Source: Bradyrhizobium embrapense
GTDB lineage: Bacteria; Pseudomonadota; Alphaproteobacteria; Rhizobiales; Xanthobacteraceae
Assembly: GCF_001189235.2 (NCBI RefSeq)
Contig: NZ_LFIP02000001.1
Location: 806,001-870,000 of the forward strand
Direction of reading: 5' to 3'
DNA length: 64,000 nucleotides
Shown here: positions 9,501 through 18,491 of the stretch, in pieces
How the letters are laid out: the number at the start of each line of letters is the position of its first letter
Position numbering within the stretch: the stretch's first letter is position 1
Notes under the pieces: model-generated
Database searches by the model: none
Told to the model about the DNA's origin: nothing
The model's input: only the letters and a program-made list of their open reading frames with translations
Position numbers and translations under genes: made by a program

Positions 9501-11237
9501 TCAATAGCCGCCGGCAAGCCCCGAATTGCGGCGCGGATCGTTCGCTCCATAGAAGCGGTTGTTGCCGACCGGCTTGCCGCCCAGCGATGGCGCACCAATG
9601 ATGATGACCGCGAGATGATTGGCCGGCTGTGGCGGCCCGAACTTTTGACCCATGCCTTCCAAAATCTTCCGCGTGTCCGGCGAGAGCGTGAAGTCCTCGA
9701 GGTTGGTCAGATCCGGAAGCCATTGCTGGTGGAAGCGCGGCATGTCCACGGCTTCCTGCGCGTTCATGTCGTAATCGATGGCATTGATCATCGTCAGCAG
9801 CACGGCGGTGATGATGCGGCTGCCGCCCGGAGTCCCCACCACCATGACCGGCTTGCCGTCCCTGGTGACGATGGTCGGGCTCATCGAGGACAACGGACGC
9901 TTGCCGGGGACGATGGAATTGGCCTCCCCCTGCACCAGGCCGTAGAGGTTCGGCACGCCGACCTTGGCGGTGAAGTCGTCCATCTCGTCGTTCAGCAGCA
10001 CGCCGGTCTTGGCCGCGGTCACCTTGGCACCGAACCAGTCATTGAGGGTGTAGGTGACCGACACAGCGTTGCCGTCCTTGTCGGCGATCGAATAGTGCGT
10101 GGTGTTGCTGCCCTCATGCGGCGGAACGCCCGGCTTGAGGTCCTTGGACACGCCGGCCTTGGCCGGGTCGATAACGGCACGGATCTTGGCGGCGTAATCC
10201 TTGTCGAGCAGACGCTCGAGCGGATTCTTCACGAAGTCGGGGTCGCCGAGATAGCTGTTGCGATCGACATAGGCGTGGCGCATCGCCTCGATCTGGTAGT
10301 GCACCGCCTGCGCGGAATGGTAGCCGAGCTCCTTCAGCGGATACCCCTCGAGGATGTTGAGGATCTCGCAGATCACGACGCCACCTGAGCTTGGCGGCGG
10401 CGCCGAGACCACGTGATAGCCGCGATAGTCGCACTCGACCGGCGCGAGCTCGCGAACCCTGTAGTTATCGAGGTCCTCCTGCGTGAGCAGGCCCTTGCCG
10501 GCCTGGCTCGAGGCGACGATCGCCGCGCCCACCCAGCCCTTATAGAAGCCGTCGGTGCCGCGCTTGCTGATCTCGCGCAGCGTTTCAGCAAGCTCGTGCT
10601 GCGTCAGCCGCTCGCCGACCTGGAACGGCTTGCCGTTGTTGAGGAAGATCGCGCCCGAGGCCGGATCGTTCTGAAAATCCTTGGTCGAGGTCTCCAGCAT
10701 GCTGACGTCGCCCTGGTCCAGCACGAAGCCGTCCTCGGCGAGTTGCAGCGCCGGCGCGATCACGTCGGCACGCTTCATCGTGCCGTATTTCTCGCGCGCA
10801 TATTCCATGCCGGCCACCGAGCCGGGCACGCCGACGGCGAGATGTCCCTTGGTCGACAGGCCCGGAATGACGTTGCCGTCCTTGTCGAGATACATGTTGG
10901 CGGTGGCGCCCTTCGGCGCGGTCTCGCGGAAATCCAGGAAAGTCTTGCGCCCGTCCGCAAGCTGAATGGTCATGAAGCCGCCGCCACCGAGATTGCCGGC
11001 GGCGGGATAGGCTACCGCCAGCGCGTAACCGACCGCGACCGCGGCGTCGACGGCGTTGCCGCCCCGCTTCAACACCTCGATTCCGACCTGCGTCGCAAGA
11101 TGCTGTGCGGAGACGACCATGCCGTTCTCGGCGGCGACCGGCGCAACCGACGCGGCGCGGCCAGGGAGCGACGCCGTGACGCCGATCGCGACAATGGCAG
11201 CGACCATCCATCGCGCGCCCGTTCGTGGATTTCGCAT
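9501..11237 (-). CDS. ggt: gamma-glutamyltransferase
   Basis: A 578-residue precursor of usual GGT length. The start at 11237 gives a clean signal peptide (RNPRTGARWMVAAIVAIGV..RAAS); the longer frame is not a leader. The protein self-cleaves before Thr380 in the sequence NTTHYS to give large and small subunits, and that Thr is the nucleophile. The gamma-glutamyl-binding pocket region (PLSSMSPTIV) is present near 470-480. In the periplasm it removes or transfers gamma-glutamyl groups from glutathione and gamma-glutamyl amines or peptides. It lies 116 bp downstream of the ABC importer ATPase on the same strand, so it may be the last gene of that operon. Confidence 0.95.
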   Translation of the reverse strand: MRNPRTGARWMVAAIVAIGVTASLPGRAASVAPVAAENGMVVSAQHLATQVGIEVLKRGGNAVDAAVAVGYALAVAYPAAGNLGGGGFMTIQLADGRKTFLDFRETAPKGATANMYLDKDGNVIPGLSTKGHLAVGVPGSVAGMEYAREKYGTMKRADVIAPALQLAEDGFVLDQGDVSMLETSTKDFQNDPASGAIFLNNGKPFQVGERLTQHELAETLREISKRGTDGFYKGWVGAAIVASSQAGKGLLTQEDLDNYRVRELAPVECDYRGYHVVSAPPPSSGGVVICEILNILEGYPLKELGYHSAQAVHYQIEAMRHAYVDRNSYLGDPDFVKNPLERLLDKDYAAKIRAVIDPAKAGVSKDLKPGVPPHEGSNTTHYSIADKDGNAVSVTYTLNDWFGAKVTAAKTGVLLNDEMDDFTAKVGVPNLYGLVQGEANSIVPGKRPLSSMSPTIVTRDGKPVMVVGTPGGSRIITAVLLTMINAIDYDMNAQEAVDMPRFHQQWLPDLTNLEDFTLSPDTRKILEGMGQKFGPPQPANHLAVIIIGAPSLGGKPVGNNRFYGANDPRRNSGLAGGY

Positions 11238-11353
11238 TGGAGTTCCCCCCGATTTGCATCGTCTGGGTGCGGTGCATGTTGCTTCTATCGGAGCGAGCAA
11301 GTGTAGCAGGCCGAGCGCCAGCACACTATAGCCGCATCAGCCTTGACTTTTCG

Positions 11354-12967
11354 TCAGCCCGACACGCGTGCGGCGGCCTGCCCGGCAAGATCCAGCACTG
11401 GCGTCGCAGCGAGCAGCGCTCTCGTGTATTCGTGCTGCGGTCGGTCGAACACGTCGTCGCGCGACCCTTGCTCGACGATGCGGCCGGCCTGCATCACCAC
11501 CACGCGGTCGGCGACCTGCTCGACCGCGGCGAGGTCATGGCTGATGAACAGACACGCGAAGCCGTATTGCGCCTGCAACCGTTCGAACAGCTTCAGCACC
11601 TGGGCCTGGATCGTCATGTCGAGCGCGGAAACCGGCTCGTCGGCGACCACGAAGGACGGATGCCGCACGATCGCACGCGCGATCGCGATGCGCTGGCGCT
11701 GACCGCCGGAGAGCTCATGCGGCCAGCGCTGGGCAAAGCCGGCAAGCCCGACCTCCTCGAGCATGCCGGCAACGCGCCGATCGCGCTCGCGGGACGACAG
11801 TTCCGGAACGTGCCGCAGCGGCTCGGCGACGATCTCGCCGACCCGCATGCGCGGGTCGAGCGACGAATAAGGATCCTGAAATACGAGCTGCGAGGCCAGG
11901 CGAAACGCGCGGTCGCGCGTTCCGATCACGTCCCTGCCCTGAAAGCGAATCTCACCTCCGGCCGCCGGGATCAGCCGCAGCATGGCGCGGCCGAGCGTGG
12001 TCTTGCCCGAGCCGCTGCCGCCGACCACGGCGACGGTCTCCCCCGCGCCGATTTCGAGGTCGACACCATTGACCGCCGCAACATCGGCATCCCTCCGGAA
12101 CAGCCGCTGCCGCCCGCCGAACGAAACCTTCAGGCCACGCACGCTGATCAGCGGGTCGCCGGCCACGCGGCGCCCGCTCGCAGAACTCCGCCGCGGCAGC
12201 GCATCGACGAGTTGCCTTGTGTAGGCCTCGCGCGGCGCAGAGAGGATTTGCCGGACGCTGCCGGTCTCCACCAGTTTGCCCTGGCGCAACACGACCGCGC
12301 GCTGCGCATAGCGCGACACCAGGCCGAGATTGTGGGTGATCAGCATCACCGCGGTACCGTGATCGCGCGCCAGTTCGACCATCAGGTCGAGCACCTCGCG
12401 CTGGCTCAACGTGTCGAGCGCGGTGGTCGGCTCGTCGGCCAGCAGCAGCTTCGGTTTCAAGAGCATCACCGAGGCCAGCATGATGCGCTGGCGCATGCCG
12501 CCGGAGAATTCATGCGGATAGGCATCGAAGGTTCGCGCGGGATCGCGGATCTGCACCCGCGCCAGCATGTCGAGGCAACGCTGCCTGATCTCGGCTCGCG
12601 TGAGCCTCTCGTGCAGGGCAAGTCCCTCGGCCATCTGCGCGCCGACGCTGATCGCCGGATTGAGCGAGACCATTGGCTCCTGGAATACCATGCCGACCGA
12701 GCGGCCGCGCAGCGCGCGCATCCGCCGCGGCGCGATCTCGGCGAGGTCCTCGCCGTCGAGCCGGATCGCGCCGCCGACCCGCCGCAGGCCAGGCGGCAGC
12801 AGGCCGAGAATGGCGCGCGCCGCGGCGGTCTTGCCGCTGCCGGACTCGCCGACCACGGCGAGGAATTCGCCGCGCTCGATCGCAAACGACACATCGTCGA
12901 CGACGACGGCAGCGGTCCTGGCGGCCTCGATGCGCAGCTGATCGACCGTGAGCAGCGGCGCGGTCAT
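11354..12967 (-). CDS. peptide-type ABC importer, fused double ATPase subunit
   Basis: A 537-residue protein with two complete nucleotide-binding domains in one chain, as in GsiA and YejF. NBD1 has Walker A GESGSGKT (40-47), a signature SGGMRQ (155-160) and Walker B LLLADEP (174-180). NBD2 has GGSGSGKT (316-323), LSGGQRQ (419-425) and VVADEP (440-445). Each NBD carries the C-terminal oligopeptide-transporter tail. The start at 12967 overlaps the upstream permease stop by 4 bp. It powers import through the two permeases encoded upstream. Both active sites look intact. Confidence 0.95.
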   Translation of the reverse strand: MTAPLLTVDQLRIEAARTAAVVVDDVSFAIERGEFLAVVGESGSGKTAAARAILGLLPPGLRRVGGAIRLDGEDLAEIAPRRMRALRGRSVGMVFQEPMVSLNPAISVGAQMAEGLALHERLTRAEIRQRCLDMLARVQIRDPARTFDAYPHEFSGGMRQRIMLASVMLLKPKLLLADEPTTALDTLSQREVLDLMVELARDHGTAVMLITHNLGLVSRYAQRAVVLRQGKLVETGSVRQILSAPREAYTRQLVDALPRRSSASGRRVAGDPLISVRGLKVSFGGRQRLFRRDADVAAVNGVDLEIGAGETVAVVGGSGSGKTTLGRAMLRLIPAAGGEIRFQGRDVIGTRDRAFRLASQLVFQDPYSSLDPRMRVGEIVAEPLRHVPELSSRERDRRVAGMLEEVGLAGFAQRWPHELSGGQRQRIAIARAIVRHPSFVVADEPVSALDMTIQAQVLKLFERLQAQYGFACLFISHDLAAVEQVADRVVVMQAGRIVEQGSRDDVFDRPQHEYTRALLAATPVLDLAGQAAARVSG

Positions 12968-13776
12968 CCGTGCGCCATCCTGGGATCGAGGCGATCGCGC
13001 AGGGAATCGCCGAGCAGATTGATGCCGAGCAGCGTCAGCGCGATGCACAGCCCCGGTGCGATGCTGAGCCAGGCCGCGGTTTCCATATACGGACGGCTCG
13101 CCGCCAGCATGTTGCCCCAGGTCGGCGCCGGCGGCGGCACACCGAGGCCGAGGAAACTCAGCGCGCTCTCGGCCAGCAGCACCCAGCCGAACATGCTGGT
13201 CGCCAGCACCGCCACCGGCGCGATTGCATTGGGCAGCACGTGGCGGAGCATCGAATAAAGTTCGGAGTTGCCGATCACCCGCGAGGCCTCGATATACTCC
13301 TTCTCGCGGATCGACAGCACGGTGCCGCGCACCACGCGCGCAACCGACGGGATATAGGCGAGCCCCAGCGCCAGCACGAGGCCGGTCTTGTTGGCGCCGA
13401 TCACGATCATCACCGCAAGCGCCAGCAGGATGCCGGGAAACGCCAGCAGCGCGTCGTTGACGGCCATGATGATGCGATCGGTCCAGCCGCGCAGATAGCC
13501 GGCGATCCCACCGACCAACACGCCGATGCTGACGGCGATCAGTACGGTGGCGAGCGCCACCACCACGCTGGCGGCGGCCCCCGCCATCAGCCGGCTCAGC
13601 ACGTCGCGGCCGAATTCGTCGGTGCCGAACCAGTGCAGCAGGGACGGCGCTTGCAGCCGCGCCTTCAGGTTGATCCGCAGCGGATCGAACGGCGTCCAGA
13701 ACGCGGCAGTCGCGGCGGTGCCGAGCAGCAAGGCGATCAGCGCGCCGCCGATCAGGGTGTTGATCCGCGATTTCAT
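12964..13776 (-). CDS. peptide-type ABC importer permease (DppC / OppC / GsiD type)
   Basis: A 270-residue inner-membrane protein. The OppC-type N-terminal membrane span is followed by a periplasmic stretch with HWFGTDEFGRDVLSR, a hallmark of the C-type permease. The cytoplasmic EAA loop that docks on the ATPase reads EYIEASRVIGNSELYSMLRHVLPN. It pairs with the permease gene 16 bp upstream. Confidence 0.94.
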   Translation of the reverse strand: MKSRINTLIGGALIALLLGTAATAAFWTPFDPLRINLKARLQAPSLLHWFGTDEFGRDVLSRLMAGAAASVVVALATVLIAVSIGVLVGGIAGYLRGWTDRIIMAVNDALLAFPGILLALAVMIVIGANKTGLVLALGLAYIPSVARVVRGTVLSIREKEYIEASRVIGNSELYSMLRHVLPNAIAPVAVLATSMFGWVLLAESALSFLGLGVPPPAPTWGNMLAASRPYMETAAWLSIAPGLCIALTLLGINLLGDSLRDRLDPRMAHG

Positions 13777-13792
13777 GTCAGGGCAACTCTTT

Positions 13793-14737
13793 TCATGCCA
13801 CGGCCACCCTTGGGTCGAACAGCGGATAGCAGAGGTCGACGATCAGATTGACGACGACATAGATCGCCGCGGTGAACAGCAGGCAGCCCTGCACCACCGG
13901 ATAGTCGCGCGCGAAGATCGAATCGACCAGCAGCCTTCCGAGCCCCGGCAGGGTGAACACGGTCTCGATCACGGCGATGCCGCCGAGCAGATGGCCGAGC
14001 ACGAGGCCGATCAGCGTCCAGGTCGGCGCAAAGGCGTTGGGCAGAACGTGGCGGCCGAGCACCAGCCATTCCGGGACGCCCTTGGCGCGCGCATGCGTGA
14101 CATATTCGAGCCGCAGCACCTCGATCGAGGCCGCCCGCGCCATCCGCGTCAGCACGCCGATCTCGACCGCGGTCAGCGTCACGATCGGCAGCACCATGAA
14201 CAACATCGCCTGCCAGCCATCCTCAGAGAACGGCACGTAGCCGATCACCGGCAGCCATTTCAGCTTCAACCCGAACAGCAGGAGCAGCAGCAGGCCTAGC
14301 CAGAAGCTCGGGATCGATAGCAGCAGCGTTGCGCCGCCGATGATCGCCAGATCGAGTGCGCTGTTCTGCTTCCAGGCCGCGATCAAGCCGGCCACGACCG
14401 CGATGCAGGCGGCAAGGCCAACCGCCACCAGCACGATGGTGGCCGAGACCTGGAAGCGCTCCAGGATCAGCGGCAGCACCGGAAGATTATTGGTGATGGA
14501 ATGGCCGAGATCGCCGGTTGCAAGCTTGCCGAGCCAGTACAGGAATTGCAGCGGCACCGGCTGGTCGAGCCCGAGCTGCGCGCGCAATTGCGCGGCCTGC
14601 GCGGGATCGGCGTTGTCGCCCAGCATCACCTGCACCGGATCACCGGGGATCAGGCGCACCAAGGTGAACACCGCGACCGCCACCAGGAGCAGCGTCGGGA
14701 TCGTCATGGCCAGCCGTCGTGCGAGGTAGCCGAGCAT
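13793..14737 (-). CDS. peptide-type ABC importer permease (DppB / OppB / GsiC type)
   Basis: A 314-residue inner-membrane protein starting LGYLARRLAMTIPTLLLVAV, the characteristic N-terminus of the B-type permease. It has the segment RLIPGDPVQVMLGD and an EAA loop, YVTHARAKGVPEWLVLGRHVLPNA. It forms the translocation pore with the DppC-type partner. It lies 15 bp after the binding-protein gene within the same operon. Confidence 0.94.
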   Translation of the reverse strand: MLGYLARRLAMTIPTLLLVAVAVFTLVRLIPGDPVQVMLGDNADPAQAAQLRAQLGLDQPVPLQFLYWLGKLATGDLGHSITNNLPVLPLILERFQVSATIVLVAVGLAACIAVVAGLIAAWKQNSALDLAIIGGATLLLSIPSFWLGLLLLLLFGLKLKWLPVIGYVPFSEDGWQAMLFMVLPIVTLTAVEIGVLTRMARAASIEVLRLEYVTHARAKGVPEWLVLGRHVLPNAFAPTWTLIGLVLGHLLGGIAVIETVFTLPGLGRLLVDSIFARDYPVVQGCLLFTAAIYVVVNLIVDLCYPLFDPRVAVA

Positions 14738-14752
14738 CGCCGCGTCCCTCCC

Positions 14753-16321
14753 CTACTGCAGGCTCACGCCCCAGAAGCGCGGCTGTCCGAACAGCCAGCC
14801 GGCAAATCCCTTGACGTTGTTGCGCAGGGCGGCGATCTCGGCGCCGTTGAACAGGACGATCATCGGTACATCGTCGATGAAGCGGCGGTGCAGCTCGTCG
14901 AACAGTAGCTGGCGCTTCGCCTTGTCGTCGATCATCATCGACTCCTGCAGCAGCCGCTGCGCCTCCGGATCGTCCCAGACCTTGCGCGGCTGTGTCGCCT
15001 TCGGCCCCATCAGCATCTCGAAAGAGAGCGACGGGTCGAGCCGCGGCGAGTAGACGAAGGCCATCGACTGGTAATCGCCGCGGTTGTAGCGATCGAGCTG
15101 GGCGGCCCAGTCCAGCACCTCGATCTCGATATTGATGCCCGCGGCCTGCGCCATCGCCTGCACCAGCACGGCTGAATCGAACACGTAGCTGTAGCGCTTG
15201 TTGGCGATCATCTTGATCGGCTGGCCGTGATAGCCGGACTGCGCGAGCAGCTTCTTGGCTTCCGCGATATTCTGCGTGTAGCCGTGGGTCTCGACCTCGC
15301 TATAGAACGGACTTCCGATCGGCAACGCCGAATTGTTGGCGCGCGCGATGCCCTCCATGACCGCGTCGATGATCTGCGGGGTGTCGAGGCTGAGCGCGAT
15401 CGCCCGCCGAATCCGTACGTCCTTGAGCAAGGGATCGCGGGTCTGGAACAGGATGCCGGTGAGGCCGAGCGCCGGCGTGATGCTGAGCTGCACGTCCGGC
15501 CGCGTCTTGAGGTCCTCGACATCGGGGATCGCGAGGTTGCTGATCGCATCGAGCGAGCCGGACAACAGGCCGGCCTTGGCCGCCGAGCCGTCGGGAACGA
15601 CGTTGAACCTGATCCGGTCGACCTGCGCGATCTTGGTGCCGGTATAGCCGGTACGCGGCTCGCTGCGCGCGGCGTAACCGTCGAAGCGCACCAGATCGAC
15701 GTACTGGCCGCGCTTCCATTCGCCAAGCTTGAATGGTCCGGTGCCGACCGGCGCGATCCACTTGCCGTCAGGCCCGACCGAGTCGCGGTGGATGATGGCG
15801 GTCTGCCCGCAATCGGGCCGCGCCAGTGTCGACAGGAACAACGCCGTCGGCCGGTCCAGCGTGATCGCGACGGTCTTCGCGTCAGGCGCCTCGATCTTCT
15901 GGATCTGGGCGATGCCGGTCGCGCTGAATTCGGACAGGCAGCGCCACTGCGTGGCGGGATCGAGCCAGCGCTTCAGCGACCAGATGACGTCATCCGCGGT
16001 CATGCCGGCGCCATTGTGGAACTTGACGCCTTGCCGGAGGTGGAAGGAGTAGGTCTTGCCGTCGTTCGAGACGGTCCAGCTGTCCGCCAGCATCGGCCCG
16101 ATCGAGGTATCGTCGCGGAACGCGACCAGGCCCTCGACGATATGCGCCATCACGCCGTCGGTGTTAGCGTCCCGGTTGGTGCCGGGATCGGTGGAGCGGA
16201 TGTCGGCGTTGAGCCGCGTGCGCAGCAGCGTCTCGGCGTCGGCGCGCAGCGGCGCCGCCAGCATCACCGACAGCGCCAGCAGGCCGACCATCATCCCGCG
16301 TGATGGCCGACGCAGGACCAT
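14753..16321 (-). CDS. ABC importer solute-binding protein, family 5
   Basis: A 522-residue periplasmic binding protein with a signal peptide (MVGLLALSVMLAAPLRADA). The family-5 signature is visible near residues 70-105: MLADSWTVSNDGKTYSFHLRQGVKFHNG, followed by ADDVIWSLKR. These proteins bind peptides, glutathione, nickel complexes or opines, so the ligand cannot be read from sequence. Its ATG shares one base with the stop of the C45 gene (TGATG), which points to translational coupling and a common pathway. Confidence 0.94.
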   Translation of the reverse strand: MVLRRPSRGMMVGLLALSVMLAAPLRADAETLLRTRLNADIRSTDPGTNRDANTDGVMAHIVEGLVAFRDDTSIGPMLADSWTVSNDGKTYSFHLRQGVKFHNGAGMTADDVIWSLKRWLDPATQWRCLSEFSATGIAQIQKIEAPDAKTVAITLDRPTALFLSTLARPDCGQTAIIHRDSVGPDGKWIAPVGTGPFKLGEWKRGQYVDLVRFDGYAARSEPRTGYTGTKIAQVDRIRFNVVPDGSAAKAGLLSGSLDAISNLAIPDVEDLKTRPDVQLSITPALGLTGILFQTRDPLLKDVRIRRAIALSLDTPQIIDAVMEGIARANNSALPIGSPFYSEVETHGYTQNIAEAKKLLAQSGYHGQPIKMIANKRYSYVFDSAVLVQAMAQAAGINIEIEVLDWAAQLDRYNRGDYQSMAFVYSPRLDPSLSFEMLMGPKATQPRKVWDDPEAQRLLQESMMIDDKAKRQLLFDELHRRFIDDVPMIVLFNGAEIAALRNNVKGFAGWLFGQPRFWGVSLQ

Positions 16322-17481
16322 CAGGACGCCCTCGCGGTCACCGATGGCGCGGCCTCATTGCGAGGGCTGGCGGTGACCTCGAGCCGATAGGACGTGAACT
16401 GCCGGTTCAGCGCCGGCAGCGGCGCGACTTCCATCAGCCCGCTCGCCGGCTCCATCAGGATCATCGCGACCGTCGCGCTGAGATTGTTGCCGAGATTACG
16501 GCGCGGCGGCCGGCACACCGACCACGGATAGGCGAAATCGTCGAACAGCGCCGACTTCACGGTCTCGAAGCTGATGGCACCGAGATGCGGCTGCAACAGA
16601 TCGCGAACCCGGATATCGCGATAGAGGCTGTCGGGCGTGCTGGCGATGCCGGTGTCCTTGAGCTTGCCGAGCGCGACCGGGCTGACGAAATGATTGGCGT
16701 GCACCAAGAGCCCACGATCGGGATGCACCTGGAAGGTCTCGTCCGGTGCACATTCGAAGTCAATCGCGACACCGTCGCGATGGCTGACGATCATGTTGTT
16801 GGCGGCGGACTTCCTGGTGCAATAGACCGTGCGCATCGACAGCGCGACATGCTCGCTCTCCAGCACCTTGCGCCGGATCAGCGCCAGCGGCGCGCCGATC
16901 TGACGATAGTCGCGGTCGCACTGCAGATAGTTCGCGGTGATGGCAATGCCGGCCGCGTTGAAGCCGCAGCGGCCGAGCGCGCCGGCTTCGGTGAAGGTCA
17001 TGAGATCCGGACCATCGTCGCGGCGCACCTTCAGCACGACGGCGGTCTCGGCGCATTCCCGCTTCCAATCCCAGTTCTGGGCGTGGATCAGCCGCCCCGA
17101 CGCGGTCGCCTGCGGCAGCACGACGACGCCGGTGCAGCCATCGGGCTCGTCGGGCGTCTTCAGCCGCGCCCGGACCGATGGCTCGGCGAGCTTGAGGATC
17201 TCGGTGCGGGCATTGAGCAGCACGATATCCTCGAACGGAACGCCGGCGCCCTCGGCAATGCCGTGCATCTCATCGATATAGGTCGGCTCGAACGCCGCGA
17301 TGACCGGAAGATAGTCGCGCACCAACTCGGCGACGCCGGCAGCATCGAGCGAGAGCTCCTTGAGCTGCGAGAAATAGTGCGAGGTGCCCTTGCGGATGCG
17401 GTCGGCCGCCTGGCGGCCATACTGCTTGCCGCGCTCGTGCGGCGCACCGGAAATCTCGATCAGGGGAAACGGTTCGACCAT
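16321..17481 (-). CDS. C45-family Ntn amidohydrolase / acyltransferase (isopenicillin N acyltransferase-like)
   Basis: A 386-residue protein from the ATG at 17481; a TTG at 17493 is an alternative start, but the AAGGAAG motif is too close to it. The fold signature of the acyl-CoA:6-APA acyltransferase family is clear: GAPHERGKQYG near the N-terminus, EMHGIAEGAG, and DGCTGVVV with the predicted nucleophile Cys116 exposed after self-cleavage, then AQNWDW. There is no signal peptide, so it acts in the cytoplasm on something already imported. Family members hydrolyse or form amides (penicillins, acyl-amino acids). It is the first gene of the importer operon. The substrate is unknown. Confidence 0.87.
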   Translation of the reverse strand: MVEPFPLIEISGAPHERGKQYGRQAADRIRKGTSHYFSQLKELSLDAAGVAELVRDYLPVIAAFEPTYIDEMHGIAEGAGVPFEDIVLLNARTEILKLAEPSVRARLKTPDEPDGCTGVVVLPQATASGRLIHAQNWDWKRECAETAVVLKVRRDDGPDLMTFTEAGALGRCGFNAAGIAITANYLQCDRDYRQIGAPLALIRRKVLESEHVALSMRTVYCTRKSAANNMIVSHRDGVAIDFECAPDETFQVHPDRGLLVHANHFVSPVALGKLKDTGIASTPDSLYRDIRVRDLLQPHLGAISFETVKSALFDDFAYPWSVCRPPRRNLGNNLSATVAMILMEPASGLMEVAPLPALNRQFTSYRLEVTASPRNEAAPSVTARAS

Positions 17482-17537
17482 GGTTTGCGCCAACTTCCTT
17501 TTGCGTTTCCGCCAAGGCTAATGTATTTTGTGAGCAC
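17482..17537. promoter_or_regulatory. divergent promoter between C45 operon and gntR-aminotransferase operon
   Basis: Only 56 bp separate the two start codons, so both promoters and any operator must overlap here. An imperfect palindrome, TGTG-AG-CACA, at 17529-17538 touches the first base of the gntR start codon. It is a candidate site for autoregulation by the GntR protein; its spacing does not exactly match the known FCD-type GT-N3-AC consensus. Confidence 0.45.
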
Positions 17538-18479
17538 ATGAAACAAAAATCTGCGCCCATTGCGAAGGCAGCCCCCAGCCGCCTGCAACGCGAACTGTCC
17601 GCGGGCATCCTGGAACTGATCCGGGCGGAAAAACTCGCGCCCGGCACGCGACTTGCGGAGGTGGCGCTGGCGGAACGGCTGCAGGTTTCGCGCACGCCGG
17701 TGCGCGCGGCGCTGAAATTATTGGCAGGCCGCCGCCTGATCCGGGTCGGCGCAAGCCGCGGCTACTTCGTGACCGATACGGCTCCGCCGGCGCCGAAGAC
17801 ATCAGGCAGACCCGCGCCTGCGGATACCGACCGGCTGTTCGTCGCGATCGCGCGCGACCGGCGCAGCGGCCGCCTTCCGGTCGACGTCTCCGAGCGCGAC
17901 CTGATGCAGCGCTACGGCGCCTCGCGTCCGGTGGTGCAGCGCGTGCTGGCCAAGCTTGCGGAGGTCGCAGCGGTGCAGCGCAAGCCCGGACATGGTTGGC
18001 GATTCCAGCCGATCATCGCCGATGCGCAAGCGCGCGAGGAGAGCTACCGCTACCGGATGCTGATCGAGCCGGCCGCCCTGCTGGAGCCGGGCTTTCGGCT
18101 CGATCCGGTCTGGGCCGCCGAGATGCGCCGGCGTCATCAGGATGCGATGAAGCAGACCTGGAGCGAGACCGCGAGCATCGCCTTCTTCGAGATGAACGCT
18201 GCGTTCCACGAGGGATTGGCGGCGGCCTCCGGCAACCGCTTCCTGCTGGTTGCCGTGCAGCAGCAGAACCGGCTGCGCAGCTTTGCGAACTACGACTGGA
18301 CCTTCGGTTATGAGCGCGTGCTGGTGAACTGCCGCGAGCATCTTGCGATCCTCGACCGGCTCGAGGCCGGCGAGCGCGAGGCCGCTTCCGCGCTGATGCG
18401 CAAGCATCTCGAAGGCGCCTCGAAGGTCAAGCGCGTCACCGACGATCCGGCCAACGGCCGCAGCAACACCCGCAAGTAA
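17538..18479 (+). CDS. GntR/FCD-family regulator with two winged-helix domains
   Basis: A 313-residue protein. Residues about 14-78 form a normal GntR winged helix (LAPGTRLAEVALAERLQVSRTPVRAALKLL). Residues about 97-157 form a second one (RLPVDVSERDLMQRYGASRPVVQRVLAKL, wing GHGWRF). The C-terminal part (about 165-300) is an all-helical FCD ligand-binding domain. A usual FCD regulator is about 220-250 residues with one winged helix, so the extra DNA-binding domain explains the length. It probably controls the aminotransferase 12 bp downstream and the divergent C45-ABC operon, with a pathway intermediate as effector. Confidence 0.88.
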   Translation: MKQKSAPIAKAAPSRLQRELSAGILELIRAEKLAPGTRLAEVALAERLQVSRTPVRAALKLLAGRRLIRVGASRGYFVTDTAPPAPKTSGRPAPADTDRLFVAIARDRRSGRLPVDVSERDLMQRYGASRPVVQRVLAKLAEVAAVQRKPGHGWRFQPIIADAQAREESYRYRMLIEPAALLEPGFRLDPVWAAEMRRRHQDAMKQTWSETASIAFFEMNAAFHEGLAAASGNRFLLVAVQQQNRLRSFANYDWTFGYERVLVNCREHLAILDRLEAGEREAASALMRKHLEGASKVKRVTDDPANGRSNTRK

Positions 18480-18491
18480 CAGGAGGCCTCC

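Noticed and set aside
11225..13258. 677-codon frame opposite the fused ATPase
   Set aside because: Shadow of the ATPase gene, which has both Walker and signature motifs on the other strand.
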